Below, piece after piece: positions 44,251-56,818 of a stretch of DNA of 64,000 nucleotides. The stretch covers positions 33,754,751-33,818,750 of the forward strand of contig CM070622.1 of assembly GCA_036346255.1 (NCBI GenBank), read 5' to 3'. This stretch comes from Ampelocalamus luodianensis. Taxonomy: Eukaryota > Streptophyta > Magnoliopsida > Poales > Poaceae. The first letter of the stretch is position 1. Each line of letters begins with the position of its first letter. The position numbers and the translations under genes are program-made. The notes beneath the pieces were generated by a model, which saw only the letters and a list, made by a program, of their open reading frames with translations, had not been told where the DNA came from and did no database searches.

Positions 44251-47200
44251 CCATGTCACTGCAGAGGAAGCCCAGGCAACGTCAAATGTTGTTCTTGGTA
44301 CGTTTCTTGTTAATTCGATACCAGCATCTGTCCTATTTGATTCTAGAGCTTCACATTCTTTTATTTCGAATAAATTTGTGGGAAAATATGGGTTACCTAT
44401 ATCTTCCTTAGCCAAACCCATGATAATACATTCCCCGGGCTCAGAAATGAGAACCAGATCTCTATGCCCAAATCTTACCCTGGAAATATCCGGAGTATCC
44501 TTCCTGGCAGACTTGATAGTCCAACATTCCCAAGGGCTAGATGTAATTCTTGGAATGGACTGGCTAGCCAAAAACCAAGGACAAATAGACTGTGCCAATA
44601 GGTCTATCACCCTCACCAATGAGCAGGGAATTTCAGTCGAATTCAAGCCCAAGATCGGCACCGGAAGAAGTTCCATCCTCACCAGCTTGAAGGAAGTCAA
44701 GCTTGAAGATATACCTGTGGCGCGGGAATACCCCGATGTCTTTCCCGTTTACTTACCTGGTATGCCACCGAATAGGGACATAATGTTCCTAATTGATCTA
44801 GTCCCTGGAACAGCTCCAATCTCAAAGCGGCCCTATAGAATGCCAGCCAATGAGTTAGCAGAGATAAAGAAACAATTTGAAGAATTGCGAAGCAAAGGGT
44901 ACATTCAACCCAGTTCTTCACCTTGGGGGGCACCAGTACTATTTGTTAAGAAGAAAGACAATAGTATGAGAATGTGCGTTGATTACAGATCACTCAATGA
45001 GGTGACAATTAAGAACAAATACCAGTTACCCAGGATTGATGATCTATTTGATCAGCTAAAGGGAGCAAGTGTCTTCTCGAAGATTGATCTGAGATCCGGC
45101 TATCACCAACTGAAGATCAGACCGGAAGATATTCCGAAGACTGCTTTCACCACCAGATATGGACTGTACGAGTTTACAGAAATGTCCTTCGGATTGACGA
45201 ACGCCCCTGCTTATTTCATGAATATGATGCACAAAGTGTTCATGGAATTCTTGGATAAGTTTGTGGTTGTTTTCATCGATGACATTCTTATCTACTCAAA
45301 GGATGAGGAAGAACATGAAAAGCACCTCAGAATGATCTTGGACAAACTTAGGGAGCACCTGCTTTATGCCAAATTCAGCAAAAGCGAATTTTGGCTAAAT
45401 GAAGTGGCATTCCTTGGGCATATTGTGTCAGCAGGAGGAATTGTGGTAGATCCTGCCAAGGTTGAGGTAGTAATGGATTGGAAGCAACCCCGATCAGTCA
45501 CTGAAGTGAGAAGTTTCCTTGGACTAGCGGGTTATTACCGCATGTTCATTGAAGGTTTCTCAAAGCTTGCAAGACCCATGACTCAGCTTCTGAAGAAAGA
45601 AAAGAAGTTTGAATGGACAGACGCTTGCGAAGAAAGTTTCTAGGAACTGAAGAAGAGGCTAGTCTCAGCACCGGTGTTAATCCTACCAGACATCCGCAAG
45701 GATTTTGAGATCTTCTGTGACGCATCCCGTCAAGACCTCGGATGTGTACTGATGCAGGAAGGCAAAGTCGTAGCTTATGCGTCTCGGCAGTTGAGGCCAC
45801 ACGAAGGGAATTATCCAACTCACGATCTGGAGTTAGCAGCAATTGCGCATGCTCTGAAGATCTGGCGGCATTATCTCATCGGTAACCGCTATGAGATTTT
45901 CACGGATCATAAGAGTCTGAAATACATATTCACCCAGTTTGAACTCAATCTCCGAAAGAGGAGATGATTGGAGTTAATAAAGGATTACGACCTCGGAATC
46001 CATTATCATCCGGGCAAAGCCAATGTGGTGGCAGATGCCCTGAGTAGAAAGGCGTATTGCAACACCATCTTGGTACAGAAGAATCAGCCAGAGTTGTATG
46101 AAGAACTAAAGCACCTGAACCTAGAGATTGTCAACCGAGGTTGTGTGAACGCTTTGGAAGTTCAACCGACTCTTCAGAGTCAGATCAGAACAAAACCGTT
46201 AGAAGATGAAGACATCAAAGAAATCAAAAAGAATATGAGAAGAGGCAAAGCCCCAGGTTTTTCTGAGGATGAGCAAGGAACGGTGTGGTTTGGAGACCGC
46301 ATCTGTGTACCCAATCAACAAGAGATAAAGGAGTCGATTATGAAGGAAGCTCACGAATCGTCATACTCCATTCATCCTGGAAGCTCCAAAATGTATCAGG
46401 ACCTAAAACAAAAATATTGGTGGGTCAGCATGAAGCGCGAAATTGCTGAATTCGTCGCTCGTTGTGATGTTTGTCAGCGAGTCAAGGCAGAGCATCAAAG
46501 ACCCGCTGGTCTGTTGCAACCATTACCAATTCCCGAGTGGAAGTGTGAAGAAGTTGGTATGGATTTCATCACCAACTCCCTAGGACCCAATCAGGATATG
46601 ATTCCATCTGGGTGGTAATTGACCGGTTGACTAAAGTAGCTCACTTTATTCTAGTTAAGACCACCTACCAGAGCAGCAAGTTATCAGAATTGTACATGGC
46701 CAGGATCGTCTGCCTACACGGAGTACCCAAGAATATCATATCCGACAGAGGTTCCCAGTTCACCTCTCTGTTTTGGAAGAGCCTGCATGAAGCTTTGGGA
46801 ACCAGACTCAACTTCAGTACGGCCTATCATCCCCAGACAGATGGTCAGACAGAATGCACCAACCAGGTTCTTGAAGATATGCTCCGAGCCTGCGCTCTAG
46901 ATTATGGAAAAAGTTGGGACAAGAATCTGCCCTATGCAGAGTTCTCGTACAACAATAGCTACCAAGCCAGTCTGCAGATGACTCCATTCGAAGCTTTATA
47001 TGGTAGAAAATGCAGAACCCCGCTCCTTTGGGATCAGGTGGGAGAACATCAACTCTTTGGACCTGAGTTGATCAAAGAAGCTGAAAGTAAGGTGAAAGCT
47101 ATAAAGGAACGCCTGAAAGTGGCTCAGTCCCGACAAAAGAGTTATGCTGATAACCGTCAGAGGGAATTAAACTTTGAGGTAGGAGATTTTATCTATCTTA

Positions 47201-47603
47201 GAGTTACTCCACTTAGAGGAGTAAGAAGGTTCCAGAAAAAAAGGAAAACTCGCACCCAGATATATCAGGCCATACAAGTTCTTGGCAAGGCGTGGAGAAG
47301 TAGCTTATCAATTAGAGCCGCCAGCAGCCTTGTCAGCAGTGCACAATGTCTTCCATGTATCACAATTAAAGAAATGCCTTCGAGTGCCAAAGGACCACAC
47401 CCTCGTGGAGAGCTGTGATCTTCAAGAAGACCTCACCTATGTGGAATGACCAATTAAAATTCTGGATGTCGCAGAACGTGTTACCAGGAGCAGAATCATC
47501 AGATCATACAAGGTGGAGTCACCACCCAGAAAGTGAAGCCACATGGGAGAAAGAAGAAGACCTCAAGGCCAACTATCCCGACCTTTTTGCTAACCAAGTC
47601 TGA
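44246..47603 (+). pseudogene. Element B pol, long frames with stops
   Basis: The first frame (44246-45643, 465 codons) holds protease, in which the catalytic DSG is DSR (44345 G to A), then RT with CVDYRSLNEVTIKNKYQLPR, FIDDILIYS and the thumb FLGLAGYYRMFIEGF. TAG at 45641-45643 replaces a Gln codon. RNase H follows (45674-45967; DASRQDLGCVLMQEGK, FTDHKSLKYIFTQFELNLRK) to TGA 45965-45967, replacing Trp. Next comes integrase with the HHCC zinc domain (HESSYSIHPG, CDVCQR), MDFIT, SDRGSQFTSLFWKSLHEAL and DGQTEC (catalytic D, D, E kept). A shift near 46617 and others near 47240 and 47410 precede the chromodomain-like tail ending LKANYPDLFANQV. It is non-functional as read but close to intact. Confidence 0.92.
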
Positions 47604-47626
47604 ATCTCGGGGTCGAGATTCACTTT

Positions 47627-47640
47627 AAGGGGGGTATGTT
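47627..47640 (+). other. Polypurine tract of element B
   Basis: AAGGGGGGTATGTT immediately before the 3' LTR start TGTAACAGCC at 47641. Confidence 0.8.
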
Positions 47641-49023
47641 TGTAACAGCCCAAATTTCAAATTTCAGTTGAAAACAAAATTTAAATCATTTTGGTGGATT
47701 TTTGAAATTTTTAAAAGCTTTTACTTAATTAATTTAAAGCTAAACAAATTTATTTGCAAAATATATTACCAAATAATAGTTGGAAATATTTTATTTAAAT
47801 CCAAAATGCCTTAGAGAATTTCTGTGAATTTTATCATAATTTTTGGACTTATTCTACTATTTTATAAAACCTAATTGAATTATCAGCATTTAATTAATTA
47901 GAAAATCAAAAGAAAATCGCAAACAGTCATTGGGCTGAAACCCTAGTCGGCCCAATTCCATTTCCGCACGCGCACAGCCCGCTCCGCCACACGCTCGTCA
48001 TCAACCGTTGGATTCAAATCCAACGGTCAACGTTCACCTCATGTTATTAACTTTAGTGAGCGATAGCCGTCAGATATAAATCTAACAGCTCGTGTGCATC
48101 AGTGACTTTCCTATTCACCGCACCGCTTCAATCTATCGTGACCGTTGGATTAAAATCCAACGGCTGCGCATGACCCGTACTTACCGATTCGCGCTCGCCC
48201 TTGTCCACCGTTCGATCAAAATCCGACGCACCTGCGTCGTCTTCTTCCTTTCCTTCTTCTCCGCACCGCCTTCCTTTCTCGCCCGCATTGTTCGCCATGA
48301 ACACGGCTCGGGAAGCTTCCATACACGGTGAAATCCTGGTCCAATCCCCGTGATTTCGTGCGCATTTAAACCCAGGATCTCCTCCGCCCCCAACACGGCC
48401 TCCACCTTCCTTTTCCTCGCCGCGAATCCCTGATTTCGCTCCGCCGTGCCGCGCGGACCTTCTTGGGCGATACGCCACCTCGGTGACGCCCGCGCCCTAT
48501 AAATAGGTGCGCCGGGACCGCCTCAACCTCCACACCATAGCGCCACCACCCATAGCTCGCCCCATCCACCGTAGCGCCCGATTTTCAAAGATCTTCGCCG
48601 ACAGGAACCTTCGGGTCTTCTCCGATTCCAGCGTCACCAGAGCCCCTCCGCCCCCTTCATCGGCACCGTCGTCATCACTCCGTCATCGCGAAGCCAGTGC
48701 GACCACCCACTTCGCCGAAGGAGCCCCGTAGCACCTACTTCGTCGTCAACCGTACGCCGCCGCCGCCAAACTTCGCCGTCGACGACCATCCAGTCACGCT
48801 CCGCCGTCACTTTGGTAACCCACGAGTTCGCATTGCTCCCCTCTACATTATGCGCGCACCCGTAGGGCTCGCCGCGGCATAGAACGCCGGTGAGGCCACC
48901 ACCGGAGCTCCGTCAGCCTCGGGCCTACATGGCCTTGCCACGCAAGCGCCACCGTAGCGCCATCACACGGCCACATGTGCGCCACGTCGCCAGTTTTGCC
49001 TATGTGGTTCCATGCACAGCCGC
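47641..49023 (+). repeat. Element B 3' LTR, first part
   Basis: Starts TGTAACAGCCC. It keeps the 536 bp (48406-48941) deleted from the 5' LTR. Hairpins CCGTTGGATT/AATCCAACGG are at 48005-48026 and 48142-48163, and the TATA box is at 48497-48507. It is interrupted at 49023 by solo LTR D. ORF-like readings at 48092-48900 are GC-rich LTR sequence. Confidence 0.92.
48497..48507 (+). promoter_or_regulatory. TATA box in element B 3' LTR
   Basis: CTATAAATAGG after a GC-rich stretch, 335 bp downstream of the second hairpin. It is absent from the 5' LTR because of the 536-bp deletion. From this position it could drive transcription out into the downstream mudrA-like copy. Confidence 0.65.
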
Positions 49024-52000
49024 TGTCACATCCCCAAATTTAATAAAGAGGTTAATTATGCATCTCATTGACATGCATCATGCTTTGGAACTTTGAATTG
49101 CATATTGTACTTGGAAAATCTCTAAAACACAATTGAAGCATACACTTTAAATTGAACTCCAATCATAAAACTGAAATAAATGCTACTAAAGTATCTCTGG
49201 AAATAATTTATTCAAACACTATATTAATTATCACGAATTAATATAATTTTTCCCAATTTTTTGGGATTGGTTTGAACCCTAAGAAAATTCAAACCCCATT
49301 AAAAGACCGAGCCTAAGTTTGAATTTATATATTACAAAATATATCATGAACATTAGGGTTAAATAATTTTTCTAGACACTAGGATATCCCAGGAAGCCCC
49401 ACAAATTATTTCATGATTTTAGGAAATTTATTTCTATTTTTAAGCCCTTGGTCAAAGTGGAGAAAACATTTAAATCCTCGACCAACTCGCATCGACCAGC
49501 ATCGCTCATCTGCTCGAGTCCGACTCGGCGTAACGATTCAGCCGAACCAACTAAGTGCACCTAATCTAAGCCCTCCGTTCGTGATCCAACGGTTCTGATC
49601 AAACCGATCTCCGCACCGAGTCGCGCCACTTTGTGCCGCCGATCGCCCGCCCACGCTGCCGGGCTTGTTTCTTCCACTCGCGCAGGCGCGCTCGGATGCC
49701 AAGGCCACGCGCCGCCGCGCTCGCTCTCCGAAGCCGTTGGCGAGCCGTTAGCTCCGCTATCCACCGCCGCATGCAACCACTCCTCGAGCTCCTCCGCCTC
49801 ACGCCGCTCTCCTCCGTCCCTTTCCGGGCATAACACCCCCTCCTCGCCTCTCCTTTCACTCACTTCTTCTCTCAGCCACGAGAAGAAGGGAGCTCTCCTG
49901 TGCTCTCCACTCCGGTAAGCCTCGACCGGGTCTTTCCTTTCGTCTCTATGACCGGTGCCGCCTCCATTTTTGCTTAGCTGAACTCCTTCGGTTGCTTGTA
50001 GCTCCCGGTCCGACTCGGTGCCATTGGAAGCCCCAGAGCACGCTCCGGAGGACACCCCTGTGCCGTCTTCGTCTTCGGTGAGATCCTCCCCATTCTTTGT
50101 GCGTCATTTCGTGTGCTAGATTGTAAGGAATAAAACCCCTCAACCTATTTGTCGGGTGATGCACAGGAGCCCTGTGAATTCTGGTTTTCAAACCCAAGGC
50201 CGTGAGAGCTTGTTTTCTTCTCCGACACCGGCACGGTGAGTTTCCCGTCGACTCAACTCTCTGGGATCATCTCCTGGATGTCTTGGTCCTGTTCCCACCT
50301 TACATTGTTTCTTTTTATCTCCAGAACGTTCCCGCCGCGGTGACCTCCTCCTCGCCGCCGATGGTTCTTGCCGCCGGAGTTGAACACGAAGACCCTTGGT
50401 CCCTGTGCCTCTCTTTCTGCGTCGTTTGAACCCCAGGAGTCTGGATCCAGCACCCATCTGCCTCGGAGTGGTTCCTCGCCGAGATCCCTCGGCCGTATCT
50501 TTCTCCTCCGCTCGACTCAGTCGTCAGTGCCGCCACCGCACCTCTTCACCGCAAAATCGCCACCGGAAGGTAGCCCTCGCTATTGCCTTCCGTTCCGCTG
50601 GGCCTCGCACTCTCGGCTTTCCCGCCGCCGGCAAGCACGGCAACGCCGCGGTCGCGCCGCTTCGTTGTCGGATGTTTACACGCTGCAACGGTGAGGTTTG
50701 CCTGACAATTAGCGCTAATAGTGTAGTTAATTAGTCCCGAGTCTATGACTTGTGGGCCCCTAGTGTAGTTTAAGTGGATGCGTAGTTTATAAACTACGTT
50801 GCAAAAAGGAAAACGTATTCCTTGAATGTTTAAGACACCTTACGCTTAGAAGTTTGGAAAACGATTCGGGAATACGCCGCGGTTTAAGGCCGAGCCGAAG
50901 TCACGACCGGGTCAAAAGTTTTGCCCCCGGTCCCACCCGTCAGCGACTGTGGCTAGGCTAGCGCTCGGTGAAGAAAAGGAATAAATACTTTATGAAATTC
51001 GAAATCCATTTATTTTTAAGCTGAAAAATATGTATAACTTTGAAAATACATAACTAATTCATTTTAACTCCAAACTAAGTGAAACCACTTCTGATAATTT
51101 TTATTTTTAATGACATTTATATTAAAATTGGTTTCCAACATGTCTCTATAGCAGAGAGCATTATTTTGGAAAATGGGCTATTAACACTATTATTGTTACA
51201 AAAGAAAACACTGATAACTTTGAAAATTCATAACTAAATCATGAAAACTCCAATTGAGGCAAACTCAACTGTTTTGAACTTGTAATAATATTTCCTATTT
51301 ATCCATGTGATCCATGTACTCGCCACTGCTCTACAAAATTTCACATCATAATTAAATTATATAAATGAAGGCATATTGAAATCTGAAATTCAAACCACTA
51401 TAACTTTCATATACTAAATCAAAATGAAATAATTATTTCACCAAAAATCATTTAAAATCATGACTTAGCTACTGTAGAAAAATCATGCATTTTTGAGCAT
51501 CTTGATTTTTGGAGTATTTCTCGATGTTTATTCGGTATTGTATTTATTTAGAATCCGAGCTTATTGATATCGACTCCTACGCGACCGAGAGTGAGCAATT
51601 ACTTTACCAGCAAGGCAAGCATCCTTTGAACTTTCTTTTGCATCATATTTGATCCCAGATTTATTAGGGTAGATGCAATGATAGTTGCTTGCATGCTATT
51701 TTGATAATGTCGCTATTTTTGTGATGAATAGTTAGACACATCCTATTATGTTGTCATTGTGGCTATCCTTGAATTATTCCATTACTAAAATGTTATGATA
51801 GGACGAGTGAAATACTGTTGTTCGGGTTGCTTAGCCATGCAAGTCTAGAACCGGTAGCTCGATTGTCGGGAATAGCCCGACAATTATGGGATAAACACAA
51901 CTCTCATTATATACTTTTGTTTCAGATCTTCGAATCTGTTTTTTAAGTTAAATTTTGTCATTTTAAATGAGCTTTTGGTCCGGACAAGTGTTGGTTAGTG

Positions 52001-53409
52001 ATGGTGCCTTCGTACCTAGATTGGGTATGTGGTTTGACTTGTCCGACAATTAAGGACCGAACTTTGGGTACCTTTGCTCACAACACTCGTGCTATCACAC
52101 GCGTATATGGGTGCCGTATGGTTAAGTAGGGGAGGGTTTTATTGTGTTGAGTCCCACGGTGGTGAAATTGTAAGGGCATGGGACCGTGAAATCCGTGTTC
52201 TTTTGGGCCGATAGGATGGGGCGTTAACGCCTTGTGTTTCCTAGGAAATAGGATGGAGGCGTTAACGCCTTGTGTTTCCTAGAGCCATGGGTTGAGGGAC
52301 TTAGCCCAATGGGATCTTCTTTATAAAACGATCAGTATCTTGATTTACCCTACCGCATACCATAGGAAGTATGCTATATTCGAGGCATCCGGAGGCTTAT
52401 GGGCTAATCAAGTCGTGTGGGTAAAGTAGTACACCCTGCAGGTATAATCTATTCGAATAGCCGTGTCCACTGTTATGGATGACCGCTGAAATTTTGTGGT
52501 CGCTATTGTTAGACTTTGATTTGAAATTCGTTATAACTTGGTATCGTCATGAATGGGATGTTCATGCTTGTTGTTGTATCAAAGTGGACCGCCACTTTGT
52601 TGTTGGTATGATTCATTTGTTATGGAATTGATTACTTATTCACATGCTTTACTTCTACTTCAATCTGATTTAGAAATGGCACTTGAAAAACTAGCATGTG
52701 TAGGTTGTAACTTGTTGCGTCACTTTCGCAAAACTAAGCCAATATAAGTCATCCTTTGGAACAGCCTTATTCATAACTAATTTTTATTTGTGTAAGACTT
52801 GCGAGTACTGTTTTGTACTCAGCCAGGTGTTTGCTGGCTTTTTCAGGTGAGGAGGATAATGAGACCGACGAGCTTGCCGGTGTCGATTTAGACGACACCA
52901 ATGAGTAGTGTGCTATCATTTAACCCCCAGTCGGTTGCCGATGGGTTATAGGGCATACCACTGCTGGTCTTTTGGTTTATTTACTCGTTTCCGCTGCTAC
53001 TTAATGCTCTTCTTTCAATTTGGCCGGTCGTCCACTTGTATTAGTTGTAAACTTGAAACTATGTTGTATGCCTTTTGTACTATTTATGTATGAATGATGT
53101 ATGGATGTGATCAACGTTGTTTGAGAGTAGGATTATATTGGTCGCTGATCTTGGGAGCCAATATAAGTCTTACTCGCTGTTCGTGGCTTCCCATTTAACC
53201 CACTAAGTGTAGAGCTCGACTTGTTAGGGAACCGACAATCATGTATTGCTCGCAAGGGAGCGGCGCGCATGATCGTCGGGGCCCTAGATTGTAGTCAAGC
53301 CTCTCATTTGGGTTGAGTTAAGTTGGAATCCATTTACCGGTGATCCAGGGTTATGTCCTTAAGACCATGCTTAGTCTCGGTCTTATGGAGATAATCCAGG
53401 GTCCCCACA
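49024..53409 (+). mobile_element. Element D: solo long LTR in the 3' LTR of B
   Basis: Starts TGTCACATCCCC and ends GGGTCCCCACA (4,386 bp), with the 5-bp TSD GCCGC at 49019-49023 and 53410-53414. It has the landmarks of the neighbouring LTRs: an ATCCAACGG word at 49584, a GC-rich block (49480-50700), an acidic patch ending CAAG|GCAAGC at 51614/51615, then tacaccctgcaggt near 52431, shared with the LTR of E (60088). It has no primer-binding site, polypurine tract, gag or pol. It is best explained as a solo LTR left by LTR-LTR recombination. Readings such as 49561-50055 minus and 50368-50734 plus lie in the GC-rich block and lack domains. Confidence 0.8.
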
Positions 53410-55348
53410 GCCGCGTCAGCACTGCCCTCCCGAGCCAAAAGCCCGTGGGCCTGGTTCACATAGACCGTGTCTATGACACGTGGGGCCCACATGTCAGGGA
53501 ATTAATTTAATTCCTTTAAATTCCGAAAATTCCTCGTTGACGTTAGTGTTGCGCAATAAATAGATTTTTTTTTAGAAAAATAATTCAGAAAATTCATTTA
53601 AATTGCAGATTTAGGTTTAAACTTCAAAAATTCATATCTTTTGCATCTGAACTCCAAATTGGGTGTTTCAAGTTGCAAAATTTGTATAAAATTATAATCT
53701 AGCTAACTAAACCAAAATATTTTAATTTGGAGTTAATTTGAGTTATATTTTTGAATTTATTTGAATTTGAATTGAATTTGTCGTGTTTTCGCGTATAGAC
53801 CTCGACGACTCCGGAGAGTTTGACCATCCCGAGGACCTAGATTTTCAGGACATCAATGAAGGCAAGTTATACCATTTATCATGTTGATCCCATTAATTTA
53901 AATGTATTTTCAGTTTTTAAATTACTTAATGCTTGCATATGTTTATATAATTATTTCAATGCCCTGTTTTTGTATATAGTTATTCCAATCTTCATTGTAT
54001 AGCCAATTTGAGTATTGAACATGAATGCCTTGTCACCATTAGACCAAATGCTACTACCATTAGTCATATGCTTAGCCATGCTTAGATCACACTTATGAAT
54101 TGGGGAAGGTTTAGCCAAATCTTTTACATACTTACTTTAAATTTGACACTGTGGTATTGTTTTACCATAAAAGGTTTATAAAGAGGATTTTACTCTAAAT
54201 AAAATAAAAAAATGGGTTTGGACTTGGGCGAAATGGATGAATGGTGGGTGCAGGTTTATGCACGAGCTTAATCTGGTTAAGGTTAGGGCCCAGGGTTTTA
54301 TTTGGAAGTCGCCCGAGTCAGTTAAGGACCGGTCTTTGAGCGTATTTTGCTACGCCTTACCATACTACCACATGTTTGGAATGGGACAGATTTGGCTAAA
54401 TAATTTGTGGCGTCTTAGTGTTATTTGTGCTATGTTGTTTGTATGGGGGTCGGTTAGACATTAGTCCCACCTAGCGCAAGAGGGGGCTCCCGGAGGATGG
54501 TTAGTCCAATGGTAGCGAAACCTTAGCGGGCATAAATACAATAAGACATTGCATTGTAAAGGCCTCATGGTAATTGCTTAGTCACAAGCCTTCAGAAGCG
54601 TGCTTTGGCCGACATTAAAAACATATTATCTCGTGTGGGTAAAGCTGTACAGACTCTGCAGAGTAGAAAACTATTCGAATGGCCGCGTCCGCGGTCACGA
54701 ACATGCTAGCAAAGCCACTCTAAGTTAGACTTTGTTTTTGGTTTATAAATGATTTCATCAGATGATTTTAGGATGGTTAATCCTATGGTAAAAATTGGGC
54801 GGTTATCGAAGTGATAGGAGGGTATCCTTCACCATTCAATCAATGGAGGTTATCCTCTAAAAAAACTGTCATTTTAAACATTGATTTTAGTTATAGTATA
54901 CAAACTGGCCTTAGAAATTAATATGAGTATTTAATCTTGAAAATGTCGTTTATGCAAAATGAACCCTATCAATATCCTTTGTTTACCTTATGCATGCATT
55001 ACCTTTCAATATTGGGTGTAACTTGCAAGCACGGAAGTTGTGCTTACTCTTGCTGAATAATCTTTATTCAGGAGAAGACCTCTATCAGGACGGTAAGGAT
55101 CTTGACGACTAGGCCTACGCCCCCAGACGATTGCTTGTGGCAAGTCGTGTGGTCTACTACTACTTTTGTTTTCCTCTGTGTTATTGATCTATTTGGCCTT
55201 AGGCCCCTTTTGTAATAAACTCTGGATTATTATTAATAAAGTGTGTGATATGTTTGTGCTATCACTTTTGTTGGACTGTGTACACTAGACATCCTGGACT
55301 AGTGTATGAACACAGAGAATTCGGGATCCTTCATTCTCGGGTTCGACA
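53410..55348 (+). repeat. Element B 3' LTR, second part
   Basis: Resumes after TSD GCCGC and matches 28190-29809 plus 40599-40961. It includes the exon-like patch with donor at 53861/53862. It ends GGTTCGACA at 55348. Confidence 0.92.
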
Positions 55349-56583
55349 CGATGCAAATGACCAGCTTCTTCCGATGGCATTTGCCATTGTGGAGAGCGAG
55401 AACACATCCAGCTGTCTGTGGTTCCTGGTGAATGTGAAGACGACGATGGTGGGAGACCGTCGCAATGTATGTCTTATCACAGACCGCAATACTGGGTTGT
55501 TACGGCAATCAACACCATGCAGCACAGGATGGAACCCCCCAACCAGTGAACCGAAGTGTAATCCAGGTGGTGCATGAGGCATTTTTTGTCTAACTTGTTC
55601 ACGCGCTTCTACTTTACCAAAAGACGTTCAAAGCATTGTGTCTGCAGAACCAAAAGCAGAAGTTCGAGTCCATCTGGAGAGACCTCGAGTAGTGAACAAC
55701 GAGCCATACAAGGGAGTCCACTCCAGAGGTAATGGAGAGAGAGAGAGAGAGAGCAACCCAACAGTGCCATAAGTTTCTCGGAATGGATTAATGGCCACGC
55801 ACCTGATTTGGAGAAATGATCCCTTCGCTACGACACAAACGGTTCGAGGTACGGGATTATGACGACCATCATGTTCGAGGTGTACAACAGCGTCCTCAAA
55901 GGTGTGCGGTGCCTCCCTATCACCGCGATGTCGAGGAGACATGGATTTACATTGTTGATTATTTCGTTAATAGAGCCACTGCAGCCAAGCGATAGATGGA
56001 GGAAGGCAAGTAGTGGTCCGAGAACATGCAGAGGCGCATGGACCAGAAGATGGAGAAGGCCCGAATGTATGACATCCGAGTGATCGATAGCCTCAGGCGG
56101 AAGTATGAGATCAAGCTTCGGCAGAAATATATCAACAGTCATGCCAGGAGGGAAAAGGAAACAGGCATACACCCTGGGTGATGTGGCGACATGCACATGC
56201 AACAAGCCAAAGCTCCTGCACAAGCTATGCTCTCATGTGTACAAGGCGTGTGCACAAATGAGGTAGATGTGTACGTCGTACATCTTTGAGTACTACGACA
56301 TGCAGCACCTTTTTGGTACATAGAGTGCAGGGTTTCACTCGTATGACTTGAAAATAAACTGTAAGGATCTTTGGCTAGACAGGGTGCAATAGGGCCCGAA
56401 CACGGCCTTAAAGACAGTACAGAAGGGACGACGGCAGACGCGTGTGTCCAGAACGACATGGATGCTAGCCAATGTACTAGTGTTAGCCGCACAATCAAGT
56501 GCCGGATGTGCAAGACCCCTGGGCACTCAATAAAGGATTGCTCGAAGAGACCGAGCTCATCTGGTCGTTATTCGGTGTCATAA
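55349..56583 (+). pseudogene. mudrA-like (MULE) transposase, 3' part at the original position
   Basis: Continues the gene cut at 27345: ANDQLLPMAFAIVESENTSS, TTMVGDRRNVCLITDRNTG with the second catalytic Asp, a degraded stretch, then MEKARMYDIRVIDSLRRKYE. It ends with the SWIM-type finger CTCNKPKLLHKLCSHVYKAC (56195-56250), typical of mudrA C-termini, and the knuckle CRMCKTPGHSIKDC. The frame ends with TAA at 56581-56583. Several stops and frameshifts are shared with the copy at 40962-42274. The final DDE glutamate could not be placed in the degraded middle. Confidence 0.9.
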
Positions 56584-56818
56584 TTTAATGTATCAATGAT
56601 GTGTGTATTGTACCACATGCTACATAGGCTTGTACATGAACCAACTGAGGAAAATGCTTGGCGTGCAGATCATATAACGATGTACGTGAAGGGATACAGA
56701 TAGGCTACGATAGCAACAATTCAAAAATTCTACTACGTAAACCAGGATGCCAAACAAGTAGATGATCACAGATAGTTACCACCAGATGTGTAGTGCAGCG
56801 AAAAAAGAATCGGAGTAG
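56584..56818 (+). other. 3' flank of the mudrA-like gene
   Basis: Non-coding sequence between the transposase stop and element E. It may include the Mutator 3' terminal repeat, but none could be recognised without its 5' partner. The last five bases, AGTAG (56814-56818), are the expected TSD of element E, whose right side is outside the window. Confidence 0.4.

Larger units (their letters stand above)
27346..55348 (+). mobile_element. Element B: Ty3/gypsy chromovirus, rearranged, host to C and D
   Basis: 5' LTR at 27346-29809 plus 40599-40961 (split by element C); 3' LTR at 47641-49023 plus 53410-55348 (split by solo LTR D). The interior holds a pre-gag ORF, gag and pol on the plus strand. 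Unusually, a 1.3-kb piece of mudrA-like host gene (40962-42274) lies between the 5' LTR and the pre-gag ORF, where a primer-binding site should be. A second copy follows the 3' LTR. No clean 5-bp TSD is visible: the left flank ends tgacg and the right flank starts cgatg. Without a primer-binding site this copy cannot be autonomous. Confidence 0.85.
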
